Of a stretch of DNA of 17,438 nucleotides, positions 1 to 8,871 are shown piece after piece (position 1 is the stretch's first letter; each line of letters opens with the position of its first letter). The notes beneath the pieces were generated by a model. The model searched no databases. It worked only from the letters and a program-made list of their open reading frames with translations, and was not told the origin of the DNA. The stretch spans positions 1 through 17,438 of the forward strand of contig BEXV01003008.1 of NCBI GenBank assembly GCA_003118195.1. The letters are read 5' to 3'. The position numbers and the translations under genes were made by a program. This DNA is from Hemicentrotus pulcherrimus. Its lineage: Eukaryota; Echinodermata; Echinoidea; Camarodonta; Strongylocentrotidae.

Positions 1-150
1 TTCTTTGACTAATAAGACGTAAAAATCACGTCAAAATATGACGTCCTCATGACGACGTGCGCGGGTGCAAAATCATGTCTTTTTGACGTCGTGTTATGTC
101 GTCTTAAAGACGTAGTACACGACGTAAATATGACGTGATATTTACCAGTC
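1..150. repeat. ACGTC-rich repeat patch
   Basis: About ten GACGT/ACGTC pentamers on both strands within 150 bp, including GACGTC palindromes and an inverted pair GTAAATATGACGTGATATTTAC split into short arms. It resembles the arms of the element at 4383-5814 (for example GACGTAAAAATC) and is probably the end of a related element that starts outside the window. Confidence 0.5.
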
Positions 151-797
151 TCTGCTATCAGGGCGGGTGAACGTCAGAGTGAGTGGCCCAGCCATGCAAG
201 GGGCCTTTTGTAATCTAGTTTGGATTTCTTATGTTAACCCTTGTTTCCGACTGGAATTCTCTACCGAAATGATAGCGTCCAATCACCGAAAGCATCATCG
301 CGTGACGTCGGCATACATCACGTTCACAGTAAACTCTACGTAGTACGAATACCTATGATATTGAACGAAAAGGGTTGGACTGGTTCGTTTTATATACAGA
401 GAAAGTCCAATTATCTAACTTACAATTGTTAGCTCAAGTCATCAAATGCTTCATATTCACTATTGAATTGTAATTTTGCATGTAAAATAGATTCGGATGT
501 GACATTTTGTATTTATCATTTATATACGCATCTCATAAGCACAACTACTTTACGTCTTTTACCTTTTCTTACATGTGTTGATAATGAACGAATCATGAAC
601 GAAATCAACTGTGAGATGGCCATTCTGATTGGTCAATAAATCCAAAGTCATGAATAATTCATGCAGAGCAGTAAAAGCCAGAATCCAAAAGGTCTCGCGG
701 CTAAAGCCACTCGATCGGGCTTTCACCCCAGGTCTCTAGACTCATCTCAACCGCTGATTGGGTTGGATAATAGTCAAGAGGCATTGTCAAAAGGCTA
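151..797. other. Intergenic or intronic, nothing recognised
   Basis: No coding frame with family similarity. The segment near 690-750 was examined for a tRNA-like promoter and none was found. Confidence 0.5.
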
Positions 798-1217
798 GTG
801 GTCGCGTTACACGACCTTACGTGAAACGAAAGCAGAAGATAACACAAAGTGTCGGGTAATTTGGACGAGATCATTTGTAGATGAGAGGGTTTTATTTCAT
901 AATAGTCCTGTAGACGTTTTTCAGACCTGGAAAAGTTGATAAGTACAAGGTTTTTTTGTTGATTTGTGTTCTAAATGGGTATTGACGTAAATTCAGCTTG
1001 GTTTCCAGCTTGGCAACCTTGAGCAACTTTTTTTAATAGCCATATACATAATCATCTAATTAGCATATGTGTAATATGTAATAATGTTGCTAATCTCAAT
1101 CTAGGAAGCTTGAACATATGGATAATAGGACTTTTCAAGGGTTTTCCATGATGAGGAATTCATTTATGACACCAGTTTTTTATTCCAAGTAATTTATTGT
1201 CTTTAATAGCATAAATA

Positions 1218-2309
1218 TAGGATTTGTCATTCAAATTAATTTGTCTTGCGTTCAAATTCGACGGTTTTAGTGCAGTCAGGTATATCTCAGGTTTATATTC
1301 CCTTTTCTAGTTTTCAAATCTATTAAGTTTTCGTTAGAATCTACGTATGTTTTATTCCAATTAATGAACAAATTGCTTCTTTCGCTATTTGGTCATTCGA
1401 TTTAGCGCAACACGGTTTTCTGACATCGCGACGGTGTACTTTTAGTATTCAAATTCATTTGTAGCATTCAAATTAGCACTTTGTGCACTAAAATTAATGG
1501 TCAATATACATTTCTTGTTTTTTAAAAACTTTTTATAGCTCATTCTTTTTCTATCAAGATCGTTTTTTCATGTGTATTTCATCCTATTTTATTTTCTTGC
1601 ATTTAGACTCTTTATATACCTTTAGATTTATTAGATATTCATCAGCCTTTAAGTTTGATTGTTAACAAAAAAGATTTACTGTACATCTTCGGACTTGATG
1701 GTCTCAATATTTGTGTAAATTTTATGTAAGGAAGTTGTTTGTCTTGTATTTCATCATAAATTTATCACAATTTCATTTTGGAGGAAGGGTACAATATTGT
1801 GACTGGGGTAGGTGTTTTCGTGTCCCCACTTTTCCGGGGTATATGAAAATGTCCGTTCAGAGATGCCATATCCCTTGATTTCGCCCCTTCTTTACCTAAT
1901 GTCTGACTACAAACATATGCTTTGTCCTCAAAATTAATAAATTGAATAACAGAAAAGACCCCAATAGCAAATCATTATTTAATTGCATTTTTTAAAGCTG
2001 TAAACGTGTGTTGCATTTCTTCCCCCCTAACATTCCTAACTTGAATAAACATAATTCGAATACGAATGACAGGTGTTAATTTGAATGATAAAAATGACGC
2101 CTCGACAAGTAACGATTAATTTGAATGCTAGTTGAGCAGTTTCTAAATTTAATGACAGATCTATGAAATCCTTCGACCAAAATCCTAAATTAAATACAAA
2201 ATCAGGAAAATTGAATGATAATTGGCATGGCAAAGCTGATCTGCGCTAACTTAAATGCAAAGTAAAAGAATTCGAATGACAAACTCGCGAATTTGGCCGG
2301 GAAATCCTA
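1218..2309. mobile_element. Element nested in the fold-back element
   Basis: Ends TAGGATTT (1218-1225) and AAATCCTA (2302-2309) are inverted, with a nearby stronger inverted pair TTTGTCATTCAAATT (from 1223) and AATTCGAATGACAAA (to 2283). The motif CATTCAAATT and its complement AATTTGAATG recur as subterminal repeats (near 1228, 1250, 1449, 1467, 2077, 2121, 2211), as expected of transposase-binding sites. The ~335-bp unit of the host element stops at the left end and resumes at the right end, which supports insertion. No transposase is recognised. The interior (1500-2030) is T-rich and featureless. Confidence 0.55.
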
Positions 2310-2540
2310 ACATATTTGTACAATGTATGGACTTCTTTGTCATCTATAAAGCCTAAAAATGTTGCAATGCAACATTGTAAATCACTTTTGAAAGACTACA
2401 CATTGGTTCAGGATAAAATATTCCATGTATATGTAGTATAATTAGCATAATAATCTAATTAGCATATATGTGCAATATGTAATAATGTTGCTAATCTTAA
2501 TCCAGGAAGTCTGAATACATGGATAACATGACTTTTCCAG

Positions 2541-2866
2541 GAATTCTGCCACAAGCTTGAGGAAAGTCGGGCTTTTTCTCTCAATGGTTCTGGCTTTAGT
2601 AAACATAGACATATCATAGTTTGCACTGTTGTACTCAACATCCCTGGCCTATGTATGTACCTGTCTCATCACATCATCGATTCCATCATTATCATTATCA
2701 TCTGCTTTAACCATCTTCAGTGTGCTTCCGAAAGTCTCTCTAAATCCAATGAATGAAGCCTAACCATCAATGCGTATGATGACCCCGTCATTTCCTAGAC
2801 ATTTCATGAGGATCGACAACATTGGCTTATAACCCCCACTGTACATTTGACAAACAATTTGTGAAG
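2541..2866 (-). pseudogene. Decayed coding-like stretch inside the fold-back element
   Basis: One minus-strand frame reads through about 108 codons with only two stops (TAG at 2762-2760 and TAG at 2651-2649). It has a protein-like composition: MLSILMKCLGNDGVIIRIDG, then ASFIGFRETFGSTLKMVKAD, then DNDNDGIDDVMRQ, and after the second stop NSANYDMSMFTKARTIERKS and PTFLKLVAEF. A plausible acceptor (CTCTATTCAG before 2866) and donor (CAG/GTACAT at 2661) bracket the first part. The frame runs at GAATTC (2546-2541) into the element's own repeat unit. I do not recognise the family. It may be a captured host-gene fragment or the remains of an element-encoded protein. Confidence 0.4.
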
Positions 2867-2889
2867 CTGAATAGAGTACCAAATAATTG

Positions 2890-3745
2890 ATATTCTACAA
2901 ATGTGCTAATTAGGCTTATGAGTACAATAATTACACATTAAGCCAATTGCATTACTTAAACATAAAAACTGGTGTCTCATAATGAATCCCTCGTCGTGGA
3001 AAACCCTGTCATATTATCCATGTTTTCAGTCTTCCTGGATTAAGATTTGCACCATTATTACATATTGCACATATAGTGTATATGCTTATTAAGCTAATTA
3101 TACTACATCTGAGAATATCTTCTCCTGAATCAATGTGTAGTCTATCAAAAGTGATTTACAATGTTGCATTGCACCAGTTTTAGGCTTTATAGATAAACAA
3201 TTACGATGAAGACCATATATCGTACATATGCTAATTGGCTCATTATGCTATTTAAGACAATTGCATTACTTAAAAATAACTAATAGTAACATAAGTGAAT
3301 TCCTCATCATGGAAAATCGTTGAAAAGTCATATTATCCATGTTTTCAGGCTTCCTGGATTAAGATTAGCAACATTATTACATACTGGACATATATGCTAA
3401 TTAGATGATTATGCTAATTAGGCTAATTATACTACACATATTACATGGAATATCTTCTCATGAATTAATGATTAGTCTTTCAAAAGTGATTTACAATGTT
3501 GCATTGCACCAGTTTTAGGCTTTATAGATAAACGATGAAATCCATATATCGTACATATGCTAATTTGCTTATTGTGCTATTTAAGACAATTGCATTACTT
3601 AAAAATAAAAAAAAATAGTTTCATAAATGAATTCCTCGTCAGGGAAAATCGTTGAAAAGTCACATTATCCATGTTCTCAGGATTCCTGGATTAAGATTAG
3701 CAACATTATTACATACTGCACATATGCTAATAAGATGATTATGCT
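2890..3745 (+). repeat. Direct copies of a ~335-bp unit
   Basis: One partial copy (about 2890-3112) and two fuller copies (3113-3447, 3448-3745), offset by 335 bp at the shared GAATATCT. Shared blocks include AAAAGTGATTTACAATGTTG, CACCAGTTTTAGGCTTTATA and TTCCTGGATTAAGATT. Inverted copies of the same unit lie at about 929-1217 and 2310-2540, so the unit occurs five times. Confidence 0.8.
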
Positions 3746-3949
3746 AATATGGCTATTAAAAAAGTTGCTCAAGCTGAATTTACTTCAATACCCATCTAGA
3801 ACACAAATCAACAACAAAAACCTTGTACTTATCAACTTTTCCACGTCATGTACATGGCATATGGTACCGTCTACTGGACTATAAACATTATCCCCAACAG
3901 TTTGTGATTTAAGGGCATGTTTTCACAAAATGGCGGGTAACGCGACCAC

Positions 3950-4382
3950 CGACCCGACGCAATGACCAGATAATTCGAAGTAAGCCTTTCAGAGGCAGTG
4001 TCATTAACTTGGGCCTTGGGGAAAAGTGACTCAGTAACATTGTTGAAGGTTGATGAAAAATTGCTTAATTTTGTATAAAATGTTACCCTCTACTGTACTA
4101 TCCCTCTGACATGCAAAAAATCCTGAACAAAATCTCAAACCACGAAGGTATCTATAGTTTTCTTTGAAAGCGTCAATGTATGACACGCTCTAACAGTGAT
4201 TAACAGTAAATTCTCCCAACCATTTTTGAATTGTCGCAATCATTTTTCCAGTAGAAAAAGACATAAAACTGGCTATAAACAAAATCTGTCAACAGTAAAA
4301 GGTCTGGAATAGCATGTAGAGCCATTTTATTGCTTTGTGGCGATTTACATTCATCTAAAGTGTAATTAAATTGTAATAATTA
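3950..4382. other. Spacer between two elements, nothing recognised
   Basis: AT-rich sequence with no coding frame or repeat that I can support. It ends with the TA dinucleotide (4381-4382) flanking the next element. Confidence 0.5.
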
Positions 4383-4445
4383 TGGTGGCTTCTAAGGGAC
4401 ACGCAAACGCAAAATTTGACGTATACCTATGCAACAAAAAAAAAA

Positions 4446-4476
4446 TGGATTTTTACGTCGAAGACGTAAAAATCCA
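4446..4476. repeat. Perfect 14-bp-arm palindrome in the left arm
   Basis: TGGATTTTTACGTC, loop GAA, GACGTAAAAATCCA. Similar palindromes follow at about 4617-4636 and at 4673-4707 (TGTGGATTTTCACGTC, loop TTA, GACGCGAAAATCCACA), so it is a repeated subterminal module. Confidence 0.85.
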
Positions 4477-5128
4477 CAAATTTGACGTATACCTTTGCTT
4501 CGTAATTTTTTCGTTTTTCTGTACTCAATGGCCCTGAAGGGTCTGCGTCTCCCAAAATGTCTGCATCTCCCAAAATGGACACGCAGACGTGAAATTGGAC
4601 GCAGAGTTTCTTCTTCTTCACGTCTTGGACGTAAAAAGACAATAAAACCCTTGCATAGATATACGTCAATTTTGTGGATTTTCACGTCTTAGACGCGAAA
4701 ATCCACAAACTTGTTGCATAGGTATACGTCAAATATATACGTCTGCGTCGGCCCAAAAGGGACACGCAGACGCAAATATTGGACGCGAATTTTTTTTCAA
4801 TAAGCTGAGCACCAGGAAGATAAGCGTAACATGGGTTTGTTTGCAAGGGATTACCAGCTGGTATCGAATACTCTGTCCATCGCAGACACTACACCTTACT
4901 TATTCAGTGTAGTTTGCAGGCACAAACCCTGGTCAGTCGTAAAAGAGAGTCTGCACTATTAAGACTACCATATGCCATGTAGCTGCTCCTAACACAACCA
5001 GTCGGTAGCTGGGCTAGGCTTCTCTCAAGGCTCAATGATTTTTTTCGGGGTAAAGTGTCAAATTAGGGTCTGTGCTTTGCAGACTATATTCAGTGTCGCT
5101 AAAGTCTCACTTTTATTGTTTTCAGCAG

Positions 5129-5243
5129 AACCTTACAGTGCACACCAATACTTACATGCTACGTGATCAACTGTTTCTGATCCTTTCCACACATTTTCTT
5201 TCACAATGCAATCGCATTACCTGTACTAAAGTGTATCTTTAAT
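5129..5243 (+). repeat. 115-bp repeat, inverted partner at 6321-6436
   Basis: From AACCTTACAGTGCACACC to GTGTATCTTTAATT. By eye it matches the reverse complement of 6321-6436 with about 11 differences. This copy is inside the TA-flanked element; its partner is outside. Confidence 0.85.
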
Positions 5244-5244
5244 T

Positions 5245-5450
5245 CATCTTTCTCCCAATCTGTTTATCCCCTCTCTCTCCTCGGCAACGTTTCTCTCTCC
5301 CAATCTGTCTCTCCCCTCTCTCCTTTTCTCTCTCTCTCTCTCTGTCGAATTTCGAAAACACATAGTACAGATAGAATGGGAAGGGAGGAAGGACAGGAGA
5401 GATGGAGAGAGATGGAAAGAAATAGAGAGAGAATAAAAGGGTGTGATAGG
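5245..5450. repeat. Pyrimidine tract followed by purine tract
   Basis: 5245-5345 is almost all C/T and includes a (TC)n run at about 5327-5343 and a 45-bp duplication (TCTCCCAATCTG at 5251 and 5296). After a ~30-bp spacer, 5376-5450 is almost all A/G (GGAGAGATGGAGAGAGATGG). The two halves could pair as a hairpin. The overlapping minus-strand frames here are low-complexity artefacts. Confidence 0.8.
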
Positions 5451-5816
5451 GGGGCAAATGACAACAAGATGCACAAAAAGAAGTAATTGCTTGGTACAGG
5501 CAAAAAGTGTTTACAAATGTCGAGATAAAGCTGTTTAAAACATAGCTGAACAAACCCATATACACTTATCTTCCTGGTGCTCAGCTTACTGAAAAAAAAA
5601 AAAATCGCGTCCAATATTCGCGTCTGCGTGTCCCTTTTGGGCCGACGTAGACGTATATATTTGACGTATATATGCAAGGGTTTTATTGTCTTTTTACTTC
5701 CAAGACATGAAGAAGAAAAATATCTGCGTCCAATATTCGCGTCTGCGCGTCCGTTTTGGGAGACGCAGACATGAATATCGGACGCAGATTTTTATGAATT
5801 TTTAGAAGCCACCATA

Positions 5817-6320
5817 TGTTTGTGATTCTAGCTTTGAAAATTCGATTGAACGCACCCATAGTCGGGAGAATTAAGGAATCAATCAGATCAGTTTTTCCCA
5901 ATTTGTACCATGAATAATGGTCCCTTTTCACTCAAATTTTCAGATTATCTTAATTGTACATCTAGCATTGTATTCAATACCTAAGCACCACTATCTCTCT
6001 TCTGAACAATGTTACCAAGTCCCTTTCAAAAAATGTGTGAATTCCATGCAATGTATAGATTCTTTTACTGGAATGACTCATATCTCTGCGATACCTAATA
6101 TAATGGTTTACTAGTGTCATCAATTAATAAATGAACTACAACACTAGGAATCAAGTCTACATACATTTCTTATTGCTATGTCGGGTAAACGTCAGGCACA
6201 TTCCAGGTTGTTAAGAACAACCGTTGCTTAACAAGTATGCGTAAATTTGAACGTTAGTAAAACCGCTCTATTGTGCAGGCCGAACAATTGCATTAGAAAA
6301 ATCAGAGCTCAGACTTCCTA
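5817..6320. other. Spacer, nothing recognised
   Basis: AT-rich; one plus-strand open frame (5917-6114) has no protein-like pattern. No repeat is identified. Confidence 0.4.
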
Positions 6321-6436
6321 AGTTAAAGATAAACTTTAGTACTGGTAATGCAATTGTATTGTGAAAGAAAAGGTGTTGAAAGGATCAGAAACAGTTGATC
6401 ATGTAGCATGTAAGAATTGGTGCGCACTGCAAGGTT
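6321..6436 (-). repeat. Inverted partner of the 5129-5243 repeat
   Basis: The reverse complement runs AACCTTGCAGTGCGCACC to GTTTATCTTTAACT. Similarity stops abruptly near 6321 and 6436, which suggests a dispersed repeat family. Confidence 0.85.
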
Positions 6437-6543
6437 ATGGAGTCATCAAAATCATAATAAATTTGACCGAGTCTTGGAAAAGTAACAAGCACTGTACACA
6501 GAAAGCTATATAAGGGACAACACACATGGTGTCGGGGCTAGTA

Positions 6544-6895
6544 CTACCTTGATTTCCTTGTCTTTCTATGCTCATTTCTCAGCCAGTATACATTTTCTTC
6601 CAAAATTGTTTGGCACATGTCATTTATTTGTATTCTTGAACATTCAGTGTAAGGTTCGTTTGATTCTGTGAAAATTAATTTTCTTTTTTTACCAGAACTG
6701 GAGTTTATCTTTAACCTGATTTGAACCAAAATAATTCTTCAGCCCAGGGTCAGGTTTGACCTTCAGCAGAATAAAGGCCAAGGAGAACATTTTCAAGTCT
6801 GTGACGCTACCTTTCTCATCGTCAAAACATATGCTGAAATCCAGGAGGGCATTAGGGTTTGCGTATAAACTGTACATTGTAACACAGTATACTAC
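6544..6895 (-). pseudogene. Coding-like remnant in two overlapping frames, unrecognised
   Basis: The upstream frame (6895-6689) reads NALLDFSICFDDEKGSVTDL then KMFSLAFILLKVKPDPGLKN. An exon-like part 6833-6693 has a good acceptor (CTGGATTTCAG) and a donor (TTCTG/GTAAAA), 141 nt, starting and ending in the same phase. The second frame (6729-6544) reads QINDMCQTILEENVYWLRNE then HRKTRKSR and stop. Overlap of two protein-like frames suggests one old gene piece broken by a frameshift, or one live exon plus chance. No family is recognised. Confidence 0.25.
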
Positions 6896-7780
6896 TTATG
6901 TCCTTCTCGTAATATCGACAATGGGATAGTAGAAATATAAGAGCAAAATTATGTTACATTTATATTACATTGTGTTATTTTCCTATTATTTGATAACGAA
7001 GTATAACTTAGGTCAGATTGGGCCGTATATGGAAGTGACACTTTAAAATGCATATACAAATTTGTGGATGAATCATGAGGGGAAATTGACTGCGTCTAGA
7101 AGTGCAAACAAAAGTAATATTTGTGTGGCGATGCACTTCTTTAAAAATGCGTGATCACTGTTGTGTGTCTTCATTTTGTTCCACTTTCAAACGAAACAAT
7201 GTACATCCACAACTTGTATGGCTATAAAAAATCATATTGCAAGTTCCTCGCAGCCTCCTACAGTTCTTATATCATTTCAGAAAAAGGAAACAGACACAGT
7301 TGATTCTCTGAAAGGTCATAAAGTAAATATTTGAACATCAGTATGGACTCTACAGCACCCAAGTCTATGCAACACCCTCGTCTGCATATATGCCCAACTA
7401 CATGAATCTAGTGAAACTCCACACCAACGGAGATAACATTTTCGTCTCTATTATATACCCAACATATTCATGCAACATAAAATAATCATGTAAAAGAATA
7501 CAAATAAAACAACTAAAACATGGTGAGAAAGTCTAATTTTATTCACAACCCAAGACATGCTATCTTTCACATCCAAATTTCACAACTGAGTGTAAATTGA
7601 AAGGGTGTTTTGACCTTTGTACATTGTAAGGTCAAAATGAACAAGCCGCATTTTCTCGGAAAAAATAACATTGCTCTTGTTTGGATTTTGATGACATTTT
7701 CTCAAACTTACTCTCTAGAATATAATGAATAACATGAGATTAAGCATTCAGAAAAATATAAAAGAAAATATAAGGTCATA
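6896..7780. other. AT-rich stretch, no gene recognised
   Basis: No coding frame, element end or tandem repeat is supported on either strand. Confidence 0.5.
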
Positions 7781-8127
7781 TATATGGGTCCGTTCAGAAA
7801 ATTGGGGCACTTTTTTGACATACCAGATGTGAGAAACTATGTCTCCTATCAACTGTAACAATGTTCGTTCAAATTGAGTTTTGCATAAAAAGCATAGGCA
7901 TCATCTCCAGAACGCTGGTAAAAGAAGAAATGTGTATTAAGCCGCAAAGAGTTTAAAAAAAAGGGGACTGAAACAGGAACGATTCCGGAGAGGGCGCTAC
8001 TATATTTATTTATTGCATACAAATCTTCAACAAATAATTTAATCTTCCATGTGTATGAAGACCTCATACCTATGTTACATGGACACCGTCAAACATTTTG
8101 CCCCAACTTTATGGATTGACCCATATA
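7781..8127. mobile_element. MITE-like element, 347 bp
   Basis: Ends TATATGGGTC (7781-7790) and GACCCATATA (8118-8127) are perfect inverted repeats. A second pair, TTGGGGCA (7802-7809) and TGCCCCAA (8099-8106), sits at the same 11-nt distance inside each end. The TA/TATA at the borders may be the target duplication. A 72-codon minus-strand frame (8067-7849) lies inside; it is not recognised and is probably fortuitous. Confidence 0.65.
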
Positions 8128-8665
8128 CATGCATGCATATTGACAAACCAGCATCAACAATGCATCAATTAATAATTGTACTCTGCGTAAACTGAATGAT
8201 ATCAAGTAACATAAACATGTAAAACATTTATCTACATACCACCACAAGAAAATAGGAATAAACTTTTAAACGAACAGAATATTCAAGAGACTACAATAAA
8301 CCGCTTAATTAGCAGTAAATAAGCTTTTACTATTAAATGACAATTATTATTCATATACATCTGACATGTCTGAGTAAGCGCAAGTTAACACAATTATTAT
8401 ATATATCCCTCTTAAAAAACAACCACAAACTTCCCAATGCTATAAAATGTTTATAATATGTCTTTATGAGTAAAAATCATATCTATTTAACAAAATTGTA
8501 TCAAACATTAGGTCCCTTCAAAACAAATGAATTATTTACATACGACCATGATAAATCTGTACCTAGAAACATAAAAGTGAAGGCAATGAAAACACAAGTT
8601 TGACTGTTTAAACATAACATGATCATTCAAGGTCTAAAAACAGTTAGATAACATTTAACCTATTA
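8128..8665. other. AT-rich stretch, no gene recognised
   Basis: Nothing beyond AT-rich sequence, with a short ATGCATGC-type palindrome at the start. Confidence 0.5.
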
Positions 8666-8871
8666 AGCCCTGTTCAGATACCATGTGGCAAAACCACATC
8701 CGTTTTGTTAAAAATGATTTAAAGTGTAAAACGCATCACATTTCTGTATCTTAGAGCTTAGTGAATACATGCAAGACCATTGCTGTGAGTAGAAGCCATT
8801 CTTTTACTCAAGAGAAACAAATGTGACGGCCCTTTTTGTGGCGGTTCACTGCACCATGTCTGAACAAGCCC
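8666..8871. mobile_element. Possible short MITE with imperfect inverted ends
   Basis: The left end GCCCTGTTCAGATACCATG and the right end CACCATGTCTGAACAAGCC are imperfect inverted repeats sharing TGTTCAGA and the CATG/GTGGC region. The size (~206 bp) fits a miniature element. No certain target duplication is seen. Confidence 0.4.

Larger units (their letters stand above)
798..3949. mobile_element. Long fold-back (non-autonomous) element with internal repeat units
   Basis: Ends GTGGTCGCGTTAC (798-810) and GTAACGCGACCAC (3937-3949) are perfect inverted repeats. Longer arms 929-1217 and 3567-3842 are also inverted copies of each other, starting GGAAAAGTTGATAAGTACAA and running through AATGTTGCTAATCTTAATCC-type sequence with scattered changes. 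Between them lie further direct and inverted copies of the same unit, another inserted element (1218-2309) and a coding-like relic. No clear target-site duplication is seen and no transposase is recognised. The outer 130 bp of each arm are more diverged than the next 290 bp. Confidence 0.75.
4383..5814. mobile_element. ACGTC/GACGC-rich TIR element with TA flanks
   Basis: Terminal inverted repeats TGGTGGCTTCTAA (4383-4395) and TTAGAAGCCACCA (5802-5814) are perfect, and both are flanked by TA (4381-4382, 5815-5816), consistent with a TA target-site duplication. The arms are subterminal inverted copies: the block around 4735-4840 (GGCCCAAAAGGGACACGCAG through GAGCACCAGGAAGATAAG) returns inverted at about 5545-5662. 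TGACGTATACCTATGC-type and CTGCGTCTCCCAAAA-type motifs repeat throughout. No transposase is seen, so it is non-autonomous, perhaps Tc1/mariner-type judging only by the TA. All open frames in it look like by-products. Confidence 0.75.

Noticed and set aside
690..760. tRNA-derived SINE head or tRNA
   Set aside because: No convincing A or B box and no cloverleaf pairing could be drawn.
2890..3745. CRISPR-like array
   Set aside because: The repeat unit is ~335 bp with no short regular repeat-spacer pattern, in an intron-containing eukaryotic genome.
4392..4692. Overlapping open frames on both strands
   Set aside because: They come from repeated ACGTC/GACGC palindromes, which lack stops in several frames; no protein pattern.
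5239..5677. Several long minus-strand open frames
   Set aside because: They translate a CT/GA microsatellite and palindromic transposon arms; composition is low-complexity (RERERE, SLSISL).
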